DNA of 34,460 nt from Nemertoderma westbladi (GCA_032718475.1 JAUCBJ010003376.1:1-34460), one strand, 5' to 3'; positions 1 through 14,666 are shown, counted from the stretch's first letter. The notes: generated from the sequence alone by a model not told the origin. A program made the numbers and translations.

Positions 1-17
1 ATTATCAATTCTAACGC

Positions 18-442
18 GTTGCCATGGCATCTAGAAAGTAAAACATTACATATTTTTCCTTATACTCGATATAGTGAGGGTAGAGGTTGATTTTAAAACG
101 CTGCGGCTAATATGTAGATTGTTTTTAGTCAAGGTTACTCGTTGCCATGGCAACTAGAAACTGAAAAATAATTCATATTGTTCCTTATACGTGATATAAT
201 TCTGGTAGACTCTGATTCTATGATGATACGACCACTGAATACGCATTACAAAGCCCGTTGCTATGGACATGGTCAATATTGCTATCTTTGAAGGTCGTTT
301 TCGTCTGGTTGCTATGGCATTTTGAAAAAACGAAATATGCCATTAAATTCTTCATATCCAAAATATTAATCTGCTATAAATGTTATATCGTCATTATCTA
401 CTATAAGAGCTGTTGCTATGGTAATTTTATCCGTTGCTATAT
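18..442. repeat. Degenerate ~120-bp repeats carrying GTTGCYATGG
   Basis: The motif GTTGCCATGG or GTTGCTATGG occurs near 18, 141, 258, 309 and 413, with a weaker copy near 433. The first two copies lie ~123 bp apart and share downstream text (CTAGAAA, then TTCCTTATA, then GATATA about 50 bp on), so they are diverged tandem units. Later copies are more closely and irregularly spaced. The short open frame here has no recognisable protein. Function is unknown; this could be a satellite fragment or a cluster of regulatory sites. Confidence 0.6.
141..154. promoter_or_regulatory. Perfect palindromic X-box-like site (RFX-type)
   Basis: The sequence GTTGCCATGGCAAC is a perfect 14-bp palindrome and matches the ideal X-box bound by RFX transcription factors, which control many ciliary genes. 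A near copy (GTTGCCATGGCATC) lies at 18-31. No gene start is visible next to it inside the window, so a regulatory role is unproven and the motif may simply be part of the local repeat. Confidence 0.35.
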
Positions 443-460
443 TTAAGACCCCCTAAAAAA

Positions 461-1745
461 CGAGCGCAACCATTTGGTGAAGTCTACCCAAATTTTTTTA
501 AATGTCCCAAGTCTGCACTAAACTTCTATGTAGGGTAGCCGAGTCATATATAAAATTCCTACGGGGTCATAGGCTGGAGCCTGTACTATTGACATAAATA
601 GTTATTTACAAATTTGGAATCCTTTCAACGACACTTTTCAATTGGTATCAAGAAATCACAAGAAGGACGAAGAATAATTTCGGTGCGACTGGTGTAATGT
701 TTAATACTTATTAAACAATAATATCTTTTAATAATTATAATACAGTAATTTATCAATCACAATCGCAATCACTGCATGGGCAGCAAACTGTTCAAGTTAG
801 TAACGAAAAACAACGCCACCTACCATCACACTATTAATTGCGCTGATTGGTTAGTATAGAACTGTATGTCCACGTTTTATCTCAATCTACTGTAGCGTCG
901 GTCGCATAAACACCTGCAACGGTTTACGATATGTGATATTTTTACGATATATTTGTGGAACACTTGAAAATATTCTTAAGCAGTAGCGGCAATGATGCTT
1001 GAAAATATATACAACAAATTATTTCAAAGTCAATGACACTAACTATGTATTTCAACAAGGCACACAAATAACTACTATATTTACTAAATGGAAAACAAGT
1101 GGTACTTTTTTCCAGCCCCTACCCCGAGATGTATAAGTTTATTTTTCTCACATCGGGAGAAAAATTGCAATTTCCTGAAACTAAATCTGAAGAGTGGGAT
1201 AGAAAGGCAATATTAAGAATAACTATTTATATCACGCTGCATAAAGTACCACTTTATAGAAAAACAGTTGGTTGGTACTTGATTATTTATACGTAATTTT
1301 ATTCAAAAATTGCAATGTTTATTTTTGAGTGATAAATGTTCATTCATCACTTCGGCACATCGCAGATCGCCCGAAACACAGGAGACGACAACTACAACTG
1401 GAATTCCGAACCAACCAACAGTCTACTGGGACTGAGATTGCTTCTACCCATCGTTTGAACTTCTTCTATAGGTTAAACCAAAAGTAAACAGGACGCCGAC
1501 TTCCGCTCGTAGGAATCGTTGACTCGATGATTCGTGGACACTTCTTGGAGACGCTATCCGAACTTTTACCAGATTCCGCAGTTCCGGGTTACTATGTTGA
1601 CAACATCCATGACGCTTGCCAGAAATTGATCACTCTTCTCCTCCTGGAGGTTTGACTTTGGAAAATTAATCTGAAAAACATTATAGATAAATACATTAAA
1701 GATACAATAAATGAAACATAATAAAGATATAAAGAATGCAGTCTA
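461..1745. other. No gene recognised
   Basis: AT-rich sequence with scattered stops in all frames. The stretch at about 1340-1660 is less AT-rich than its surroundings and could be a decayed exon or element fragment, but no frame gives a recognisable protein. No tandem or inverted repeats stand out. Confidence 0.5.
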
Positions 1746-1746
1746 T

Positions 1747-3684
1747 CTTACCCAAACGCCACCCAAACGGCATTCTACCTTACCCAAACGCCATTCTAAC
1801 ATACCCAAACGCCACCCAAACGGCATTCCAACATACCCAAACGCCACCCAAACGCTATTCTAACATACCCAAACACCACTCAAACGGCATTCTAACATAC
1901 CCAAACGCCACCCAAACGGCATTCTACTTTACCCAAACGCCACCCAAACAGCATTCTACCTTACCCAAACGCCATTCAAACGGCATTCTAACATACACAA
2001 ACGCCACCCAAACGGCATTCTAACATACCCAAACGCCACCCAAACGGCATTCTAACATACCCAAACGCCACCCAAACGGCATTCTAACATACCCAAACGC
2101 CACCCAAACGGCATTCTAACATACCCAAACGCCACTCAAACGGCATTCTACCTTACCCAAACGCCACTCAAACGGCATTCTAACATACCCAAACGCCACT
2201 CAAACGGCATTCTAACATACCCAAACGCCACTCAAACGGCATTCTACCTTACCCAAACGCCACTCAAACGGCATTCAAACATACCCAAACGCACACCCAA
2301 ACGGCATTCTAACATACCCAAATGCCACCAAAACGGCATTCAACCTTACCCAAACGCCAGTCAAACGGCATTCTAACATACCCAAACGCGATCCTAACAT
2401 ACCCAAACGCCACTCAAACGGCATTCTACCTTACCCAAACGCCACTCAAACGGCATTCTAACATACCCAAACGCCACTCAAACGGCATTCTAACATACCC
2501 AAACGCCACTCAAACGGCATTCTACCTTACCCAAACGCCACTCAAACGGCATTCAAACATACCCAAACGCACACCCAAACGGCATTCTAACATACCCAAA
2601 TGCCACCAAAACGGCATTCAACCTTACCCAAACGCCACCGTCAAACGGCATTCTAACATACCCAAACGCGATCCTAACATACCCGAACGCCACCCAAACG
2701 GCATTCTAACATACTCAAACACCACCCAAACGGCATTATAACATACCCAAACGGCATTCTAACATACTCAAACGCCACCCAAACAGCATTCTACCTTACC
2801 CAAACGCCACTCAAACGGCATTCTAACATACACAAACGCCACCCAAACGGCATTCTAACATACCCAAACGCCACCCAAACGGCATACTAACATACCCAAA
2901 CGCCACCCAAACGGCATTCTAACATACCCAAACGCCACCCAAACGGCATTCTAACATACCCAAACGCCACTCAAACGGCATTCTACCTTACCCAAACGCC
3001 ATTCTATCATACCCAAACGCCACCCAAACGGCATTCTAACATACCCAAACCGCATTCTACCTTACCCAAACGCCACTCAAACGGCATTCTAACATAGCCA
3101 AACGCCACCCAAACGGCATTCAACCTTACCCAAACGCCACTCAAACGGCATTCTAACATACCCAAACGGCATTCTAACATACCCAAACGACACCCAAACG
3201 GCATTCTAACATACCCAAACGCCACCCAAACGGCATTCCAACATACCCAAACGCCACCCAAACGGCATTCTAACATACCCAAACGCCACTCAAACGGCAT
3301 TATAACATAACCAAACGCCACCCAAACGGCATTCTAACATACCCAAACGGCATTCTACCTTACCCAAACGCCACTCAAACGGCATTCTAACATACCCAAA
3401 CGCCACCCAAACGGCATTCTAACATACCCAAACGCCTCCCAAACGGCATTCTAACATACTCAAACGCTACCCAAACGGCATTCTAACATACCCAAACGCC
3501 ACCCAAACGGCATTCTAACATACCCAAACGGCATTCTAACATACTCAAACGCTACCCAAACGGCATTATAACATACCCAAACGCCACCCAAACGGAATTC
3601 TACCTTACCCAAACGCCACTCAAACAAACGGCATTCTAACATACCCAAACGCCACCCAAACGGCATTCTAACATACTTATACGC
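1747..3684. repeat. ~1.9 kb minisatellite, 32-bp unit, about 60 copies
   Basis: The basic unit is 32 bp. It can be read as CATTCTAACATACCCAAACG followed by CCACCCAAACGG. Variants include CTACCTTACCC for CTAACATACCC, CACTC for CACCC, and 21-bp short units lacking the second half (for example near 2745, 3160, 3345 and 3525). A block of several units is itself duplicated at an offset of ~278-280 bp. The unit length is not a multiple of three, so the long repetitive open frames on both strands are by-products and not genes. The array is the expanded left end of the inverted-repeat element 1749-6042. Confidence 0.95.
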
Positions 3685-3740
3685 CAGCATGTTTACAGTC
3701 AGACAGTAAGCTATTCTACATACCAATCCAGCAATCTGCT

Positions 3741-3796
3741 GGTACCGTATTTCAGTATTCTGGTATTTCAGTTAGGTACTTTCGCCTAATTAAGCG
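3741..3796 (+). repeat. Left inner inverted-repeat arm
   Basis: Begins with GGTACCGTATTT and ends with CAGTTAGGTACTTTCGCC then TAATTAAGCG. The reverse complement of 5818-5860 reads GGTACCTACCAAATACAG, then TTAGGTACTTTCGCC, then TAATTAGGCG. The two arms share about 30 inner bases nearly exactly and diverge outward, where the left arm carries an extra ~13 bp. Confidence 0.85.
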
Positions 3797-4083
3797 CCAC
3801 TGCCAAACCGCCCAATTGAGCGCTGCCTATAGTAATCTCCATAGGAAACTTAGAGCTCAACCGCGCATTAAACTTAAAAAACACGCACTCTTTGGACAAA
3901 ACAGCTGGCGTTATCACCATGGATACCATCTTTTGGCTTGTGTAAATAAAAAATTCGCATGTGTATTCTTCCAGAAAAGTGTATCGAAGTAAAAATTCGT
4001 CTAATTAAGCGAGATGATTTTACAAACGCCTAATTGAGCTTTGCTTAAGATTAGTAAAATATGTGAACACCCAATTAAGCGCA
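3784..4083. repeat. Left subterminal motif cluster (CGCCTAATTAAGCG type)
   Basis: Spaced, non-tandem copies of a near-palindromic motif: CGCCTAATTAAGCG, CGCCCAATTGAGCG, CGTCTAATTAAGCG, CGCCTAATTGAGC and CACCCAATTAAGCG. The spacers are unrelated. Clusters of this kind next to transposon termini usually serve as transposase-binding sites in En/Spm, hAT and Mutator elements; that role is inferred here. Confidence 0.75.
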
Positions 4084-4283
4084 TACAGACTATTACACTC
4101 TATACTGGCTGACTGGTATTTTTGTTTCCAAGTCCATTTTTACAGACAAATTTTGATTTTGTATTTATTTTTATTAACGATCAGACGATTTTATTATTTT
4201 TTTATTGAAATATATTTCAACATTTAATAAATGGCTAACTTCAAAAGGTGCTGTAGGCTAAAACACTTTGTCTCGATTGGGTT

Positions 4284-5097
4284 ATGGATCACACCAGTGA
4301 ATTGGCATCTGTCGCCACATATGAGATAATGGACCTGTTTGCCTGTCGAAAAAAAAAGGCAAACGAGAAGTTATTGACAACATGATTGAAAAAGGTGTAT
4401 TTCCAAAGAGAGCAAAATATATGTGTACTGCCTGCCATTCATATTACTTGAAAAAAATTGCATTGCCCAGCACCCGCAAGAGACCAGACAAATTAGAAGA
4501 TGAGATTGAAAGTAAACCTTTACCTACTCCAACATTGTTCACTGAAGCAAGCACCAATACATCATCATGCAATTTACAACTTTGGAACATGAATCCTGTA
4601 TCGATAAATTTCGTGAACAACTTCATAAGGAACACCTCCCATCATACCCTCGAGCACAATCTCTAGATGATCTGATTGCGAACTTAAATAGTCAACAAAT
4701 ACCATCTGGATATGTTTGTGAATTATTGTTTAGACTTTGTGGCGTGACCTACTTTAAGTCCAGAAATGGAAAAATAGCAACTAAGGTGTATGAGTTGTTA
4801 CTTGCTACTTTAAATTTGCACTTTGTGGGAACTTACTCTGCCACAGAATCTGTGGTGTGCTATGCAGTTGATAATTCGAAATTTAGTGTAGTTGTCCGTT
4901 CAGATAGCAGCGCAGCACCAACTTACACTACATTATTAAATCTGTTGAAATCATCTGCCACTATAAAGGACAAAGTAGACAACTCTGATTCGACAATTGT
5001 GGTTGACAGAATGACATTTTTTCACACGAAAAATACTACTCCTCAGCCATTTCTTAACCGTTTTTTGATAGCAATTTTTGCTTTATATGAAAGGTAA
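4284..5097 (+). pseudogene. Broken ORF of unknown family inside the 4.3 kb element
   Basis: Three overlapping reading frames appear to be pieces of one protein. Frame one starts at ATG 4284 (MDHTSELASVATYEI) and reaches a run of nine A at about 4349-4357. Slipping frame there continues into GKREVIDNMIEKGVFPKRAK and a Cys-rich MCTACHSYY segment, open to 4666. A second shift near 4560-4600 leads into the longest piece, ending at the stop at 5097, which contains LHKEHLPSYP and SGYVCELLFRLCGVTYFKS. The C...CxxCH spacing could be a small zinc-binding fold. I do not recognise the family: it has no visible DDE, RT or kinase motif. AATAAA lies at about 5111, just after the stop. Being centred between inverted repeats it is probably element-encoded. 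The 176-residue piece starting at 4567 could alternatively be a separate small ORF. Confidence 0.5.
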
Positions 5098-5628
5098 TTT
5101 TCTAAGCTTCAATAAATTTCAGACAGTTTTCTTTGATTTCATAATATTTCCCCATCTGCCCATTTCATTAATGAATTTTTCTTACAAAATTCTCAATTAT
5201 CAGAATTAGAAAATGAAAATACAAAAAGTGACCGAAAAATATGATCAAAAAGAACATGGTGGTACCAAAAAATGTGGTATCGCGTATTGGAATACAAAAA
5301 TGGAAAATAATAACGGAGTAATCTTTTTTAGTGAAATTTTTAAAATCTCACACAGGCTGCTATGGGGCGCGGGAATATATTTTAATTTTTCTTTACTTAT
5401 GATGATGATTCTCGTTTCTATAATATATAACCTTGTTTTCGATTAATATTTCAAGCTCATTTGAGATGGTGGACCTAATTAAAAAATAAAAAAAAATTGG
5501 GCTTAATTTGTAGTACAACAAATAATAGTGGTAAAAAGTGTAAGTCTGTAAGTAGACCTACAGATGTACCGGAAAGTACTGTACCGTTAGTACAGTACAT
5601 AGTACAATAGTACGTTTCCAGTTGCAAT

Positions 5629-5843
5629 CGCTTAATTAGACGTAGCAAACTGATACCTTATTTAGTGTCACCCAATTAAGCGTTAGATAATTTTACTTTC
5701 AGATGTGTACTCGCTTAATTGGGCGTTGCACATATAACCTTTTACATTGTAGCCTAATTAGGCGGTTAACAAATTTTTCCATAGAGATGCATACGCTTAT
5801 TTAGGCGATGTAGAATTCGCCTAATTAGGCGAAAGTACCTAAC
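5629..5843. repeat. Right subterminal motif cluster (CGCTTAATTGGGCG type)
   Basis: Mirror image of the left cluster: CGCTTAATTAGACG, CACCCAATTAAGCG, CGCTTAATTGGGCG, GCCTAATTAGGCG, CGCTTATTTAGGCG and CGCCTAATTAGGCG, spaced ~20-70 bp apart. The AATT core with flanking CGC/GCG is kept in nearly every copy while the spacers differ. Confidence 0.75.
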
Positions 5844-5860
5844 TGTATTTGGTAGGTACC
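5818..5860 (-). repeat. Right inner inverted-repeat arm
   Basis: Partner of the arm at 3741-3796. It reads CGCCTAATTAGGCGAAAG then TACCTAACTGTATTTGG then TAGGTACC, which on the opposite strand matches the left arm. Confidence 0.85.
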
Positions 5861-5953
5861 GGTTAATTTCACCGTTTACCTATTGACTCAACTGATTTAG
5901 GATGCCAGGGAGTACCCTATAGGAGGGTAATTTTCATCCGGCAGTTCAATTTT

Positions 5954-6042
5954 AATGCCGTTTGGGTACCATTGGGTGCCGTTTGGGTGCCGATTGGGTG
6001 CCGTTTGGGTGCGTTTGGGTGCCGATTGGGTGCGTTTGGGTA
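5954..6042. repeat. Short right-end minisatellite (GCCGTTTGGGT units)
   Basis: About seven short units of GCCGTTTGGGTGCC, GCCGATTGGGT and GCGTTTGGGT types, the reverse complement of the array at 1747-3684. This end is under 100 bp while the left end is ~1.9 kb, so expansion has been one-sided. Confidence 0.85.
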
Positions 6043-6553
6043 ATTAGTCATACCGTTATATATTATATATTTATTTTATATATTTAAAATTTACCCCTGT
6101 CAACAATAAACTGCAAGTCCTAATCCTGTAAGTACGGTACCGATATTATGTTCCTATTTAGCATGTGAAATTAATGTGAACCATGTAGGCCTATTTATCA
6201 ACTGTCAGACTGTGCTTGCCTGAATGTACGCGGGGATTGGCGTAATGGCAAATGGGTCTGCCCGGCCAATTACCATCTACATCTGCAGATGTGTAGGCCT
6301 ACATTCTACACAATCAGTACATATCAGCATATGAATGCAGAATGCAACTCAACCCAACTTAATTTGGCGCATATTATATTATATTAAATTCGAATTGAAC
6401 TTGCACAGTTGCATGCACATTACAGCATTAATATCTTGTATTGTGTAATATTGTAGTAAATTGCAGAATTGTTGTAAATAAATAAATAAAAAAAAATAAA
6501 AATAAAACTGATTCCCTTCAGCCCTTACTGCCTTATCCTGTCGGCCTGTTATC
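6043..6553. other. No gene recognised
   Basis: AT-rich spacer between two inverted-repeat elements. It contains several TAGGCCTA copies (for example near 6187 and 6295) and an A/T-only stretch near 6480-6510. No coding or RNA gene is apparent. Confidence 0.5.
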
Positions 6554-7035
6554 GGTCCTTCTAAACACCCAAATTGGCCAAATCACACCAAAATTAACCT
6601 AATCACAACAAATCACACCACAGCCTGACAGCTGACAGCAGGACAGCACTAAATCACAATAAATCACACAAAATAACTCCAAAAATTATAATTTTTATTT
6701 TATTTTTTTTCAAATCGTTTATTGTTTGGTTCCTTCAGGTACCGGTAGTCTGGCTACCACTCTGCCATTGTAACCTGCCTGCCTGCTCCTTTCAGCCTTT
6801 ACTTTTCACTTTTTTTGTGATTTGGTGTGATTTGATATCATTCAGCTATTCCAGTACAGCAGTTAGGTACAGTAGGCCTATTCTGGCAGTCTGGTATTCA
6901 GTGTGATTTGGTTTGGTGTGATTTGGTTTTGGGATTATTTTTTGTGATATGGTTTGTGATTTTGCTGTTTGGCAGTTTGGGGTGATCAGGTGATTTGGTT
7001 TTTGATTTGGTGTGATTTTGGTGTTTAGACGGACC
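6554..7035. mobile_element. 482-bp inverted-repeat element rich in AATCACACCA motifs
   Basis: The left end reads GGTCCTTCTAAACACC. The reverse complement of the right end reads GGTCCGTCTAAACACC, a 16-base match with one difference. Inside the left end are several CAAATCACACCA or AATCACAACA motifs (6577-6680); inside the right end are their complements, TGGTGTGATTTG (6820-7020). There is no ORF. This is a non-autonomous, MITE-like element. No target duplication could be read with confidence. Confidence 0.7.
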
Positions 7036-7706
7036 CGCCCTTGCCTTTATTTCTGTATCAGTTATAGTTCATATGCGTAGGGTAAGACGGGGTAAAATGG
7101 GAAAAGTTTGGTATGTTTGGTTCTATAAGCAAGGGGGATTTTCCTAGATGAATATAATCAAAGCATATTCTGTACATTTGAACTCTGGGCTATCAGAATG
7201 TACCGAAATAAACCCCTGAGCCTTTGGTTCAGGTGGTTGATTTTTAAAAAAATCGCAGTGTCCCACTTTACCCCGAGTGGGGTAAAGTGGGACATCCGGG
7301 GTAAAGTGGGACATGAGGCATTGTTAGTGTTAGTTAGTCAAGTTCAGAAGTTAGATTAAGATTAGGGCCTATGACAGTATGAGTTGAAATAGCAGTATGA
7401 GTATGAGTAGTTAAGACCAGTATGAGCTAGGCCTAATAACTAAATGCAGTAGTAGCTATAAAAGCTATAAAACTCAACAATCACAGAGAAAAATCATCTA
7501 GGCATTATTTACGGAGTTACGCCTATCTACATCTATCAAGGTAAAACTACAAATCTGTGTAGGCCTAACTCAAAAACGATCAGGAATTTGAACATTTGGA
7601 CTTGTTCTACACCCACTAAATCGATGATTGCGATTCTAATCCATATAATATCGAAGAAAATGAATGATAGGAAGTGTCCTAACATTAAAGTGTATTGTAT
7701 ATGCGC

Positions 7707-7710
7707 TTAA
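7707..7710. other. TTAA target duplication, left
   Basis: TTAA immediately before the GGGGGGCACTCTG terminus of the nested element; identical to 9068-9071. Confidence 0.85.
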
Positions 7711-9067
7711 GGGGGGCACTCTGTAATTAAATTTTTTTTTTTAAGAATTTTGGTCATTTTTTTTATTTTTTGTTCTAAGCCGATTTTTAATGGAGATTCC
7801 AAATATGCAAACGGTTTGACAGAGCGACTTTTAGTTTTCGAGATATATGGACTTTCGTACACCTTAATCTGGCACAAAAATATCCAAATTTTTCGTATTT
7901 TCACTCATAAGAAGTTTATTTTCGGTTTTCTGGTGTATCCAGTGTAATGTTGCTTAGCAACTGTATCTAAGCATCAGTGGCGGTAAATTTAAACGAGTAT
8001 CTGTGAACATTAGTCCCTTTCCCTTGTACTGTCTGACTGTGAATTCGGCTCTAACGCAAATCTGTCCCTAGCCACACTGCCGTACCGGTAGTGTGGGTTA
8101 ATTTTTTTGGTTAGGGTCAACATAGTCAGAACCCCAACCTAACTGTAATCTAACCCTAACCCCAATATTAACCGTTTGCTCCCTAATCCTAGCAGGAACC
8201 GTCTGCCTAACCCTAGCTCATGGTAGCTAGAACAGTCACAGCTGTTAGGTTAGCCTAGGATTCTGAAATTCTGATTACACGAATTACAAGATTGCAGTAG
8301 TATATGCCCAGAATGTAAATGTCAAAATCACTATGTCACAATGTCATAATCATTAATTAATATACATCGTATTTGGGGATCTTTACTTAAAACCGAAAAT
8401 TCCGGATGTAGCACATGGAGCACTACATGTTAAAAAAAAAAATTCGTAAATAGAGTTATTTTAACTGAAAATATTGCAAAACTAAGATATTTTTATCAAA
8501 CTAATCTGCTTTCGAACTTTAAATTGGATTTATTCCTATTTCATTTTTTTGCACTTTTTTATATTTTAAAATGCTACTACTTGTAGGGAATTGGTCAAAA
8601 CTGGCTGATTTTTGGCATGCGTGGTCTTGATGAAGTGTTTTAACTATGCAATTGACAAAATTTTGAAATTTTGATTTTAACCAAAGTTATAGTCAAAATT
8701 CGAAATTTTTTGTGACTTTTTCGAGTTTTTTAGTTATTTTTGGTGAAAAATTTCGAAAAAATGGAATAATTTTAAAAGTAAGACAGATGTTTAAATTCTG
8801 TCAATTGCATCGTTTTATAACATTGTTCCGGACATTCGAACCAAATTTTGGACAATTTGAATCAAAATTGCGGTTCTAGAAGCTTTTTTTTAAAAATTTG
8901 AATAAATTATGTTAATTAGCAAAATTAAAATTAAAAAAAATTTTTTTTGCGATTTTCAGTTTTTTGGATCTATATTACATAGGTTTGCCAAATATTACTA
9001 TTTTTGAACATAGTCCCGCGCCAAAATTAAGAAAATAAAAACGTCATTCAATTACAGAGTGCCCCCC
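7711..9067. mobile_element. 1357-bp TTAA-flanked element (Kolobok/piggyBac-like, non-autonomous)
   Basis: It starts GGGGGGCACTCTGTAATT and ends with the exact reverse complement, an 18-bp perfect terminal inverted repeat. It is flanked by TTAA at 7707-7710 and 9068-9071. A TTAA target duplication is the hallmark of the piggyBac and Kolobok superfamilies; the G-rich terminus fits Kolobok better than the CCY start usual for piggyBac. The interior is A/T-rich with many stops and further internal inverted stretches (around AATTGACAAAATT near 8650 and CTGTCAATTGCAT near 8798). No transposase is visible, so it depends on another copy. Confidence 0.85.
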
Positions 9068-9071
9068 TTAA
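9068..9071. other. TTAA target duplication, right
   Basis: TTAA immediately after the CAGAGTGCCCCCC terminus of the nested element. Confidence 0.85.
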
Positions 9072-9356
9072 CAAATTGCTTTCATCCTGTGATCTTGATC
9101 TCATCATATGTGCTATATAAAAATGTAACATTTAGTTTCTCAAGTAAAAATATATTAAAACAGACCTAAAAGTGTTCTTAAAAAAAAATTGGCCAAAAAT
9201 ATGCATGTCCCATTTTACCCCGACATGTCCCATTTTACCCCGACATGTCCCATTTTACCCCTTGTCCCATTTTACCCCGTCTTCCTACCTCTGGTATTTT
9301 CGTATTGCAAAAATAAGACTATAAGTATGAAATACCCTATGTTATTGAGATATTGT

Positions 9357-9472
9357 TTATTGTTTTGGTTAGAAAAGCCCACCACTGTAACCTGCTCCTT
9401 TCCGTTAATTAAGTAATGGAGATTAGTTTATTGTTTTGGTTAGAAAACACCACCACTGTAACCTGCTTCTTT
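9357..9472 (-). repeat. Tandem pair, 71-bp period, of a dispersed repeat
   Basis: Two copies of TTATTGTTTTGGTTAGAAAA followed by CACCACTGTAACCTGCTCCTT, starting near 9357 and 9428. The complementary form (AGGTTACAG, then CTAACCAAAACAATAA) recurs on the + strand near 18.63 and 18.72 kb and near 23.5-23.6 kb. A weaker relative (TTTATTGTTTGGTT, then TGTAACCTGCC) lies near 6717-6790. These are members of one dispersed family. Confidence 0.75.
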
Positions 9473-9629
9473 TGCCAGAGGTACGCATATGAACGATAAC
9501 CTCTGTATCTGCTTATCAACAGCTTATATCAACTTGATCAATGTACAGCTGTATCAGCTTAAAGCTCTAAAACTGTAACCTTGTAAAATCCTGTACTGAT
9601 ACCAGGATACTGTACTATAATATACTGAT

Positions 9630-9778
9630 ATAGGCCTACCTATATGCCTATCTTTATCTATCTGTAGGCCTATTCCAGCATCCAGTAGGCCTATTCTGTA
9701 GGCCTATACAGTAGCAGAGTAGGCCTATCTGCCTATAGCAGTATAGCTTTATACAGTTATAGGCAGATAGGCCTAATC
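9630..9778. repeat. Cluster of six TAGGCCTA palindromes upstream of SH2D4
   Basis: TAGGCCTA occurs six times in about 145 bp (near 9633, 9665, 9687, 9701, 9721 and 9769), ending ~95 bp before the SH2D4 start codon. The 8-mer is a palindrome and is scattered across the whole window, so this is a local concentration of a genome-wide motif. It could lie in the 5' UTR or promoter of the gene; no TATA box or initiator could be assigned. Confidence 0.7.
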
Positions 9779-9835
9779 CAAACAACCAAAAGTAAACTGA
9801 CTCAGCAGGCAATCTGACATTGACTGACAGACTGA

Positions 9836-14666
<4,831 letters not shown>

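Larger units (their letters stand above)
1749..6042. mobile_element. 4.3 kb inverted-repeat element with minisatellite ends and a broken ORF
   Basis: Three nested layers are mirror-imaged about a core near 4.1-5.5 kb. The outer layer is ACCCAAACGGCATT tandem repeats on the left (1749-3684) and their reverse complement AATGCCGTTTGGGT on the right (5954-6042). The middle layer is an imperfect inverted repeat, left 3741-3796 and right 5818-5860, sharing CAGTTAGGTACTTTCGCC and GGTACC. The inner layer is several near-palindromic CGCCTAATTAAGCG-type motifs on each side. The core holds an unrecognised, frame-broken ORF. The outermost ends match as TACCCAAACG and CGTTTGGGTA. No clear target duplication was found, so exact ends and superfamily are open. 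This looks like a DNA transposon with complex inverted ends; the mobile status is inferred. Confidence 0.7.
7078..9287. mobile_element. 2.2 kb inverted-repeat element with GGGGTAAAATGGGACA motifs
   Basis: The left end is TAGGGTAAGACGGGG followed by TAAAATGGGA. The reverse complement of the right end is TAGGAAGACGGGG followed by TAAAATGGGAC, the same end apart from a 2-bp gap. Further GGGGTAAARTGGGACA copies sit inside both ends: 7258-7313 on the left, in both orientations, and four complementary copies at 9208-9280 on the right. The interior carries a separate TTAA-flanked element (7711-9067) and no recognisable gene of its own. The superfamily is not identified. Confidence 0.7.

Noticed and set aside
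1736-3726. Several long open frames in the minisatellite on both strands (repeating PKRHSNIPK-like and GVWVCWNAVW-like proteins)
   Set aside because: They are translations of a 32-bp tandem repeat in different frames, with no start context or conserved domain. Their openness follows from the repeat lacking stop triplets.
5213-5446. 3' exon of the element ORF (77-residue frame starting MKIQKVTEKYDQ)
   Set aside because: A GT-AG pair (5094 to 5203 or 5209) exists, but neither acceptor puts this frame in phase with the ORF ending at 5097.
8151-8162. Interstitial telomere repeat (TAACCCTAACCC)
   Set aside because: Only two units with loosely similar surroundings; too short to call.
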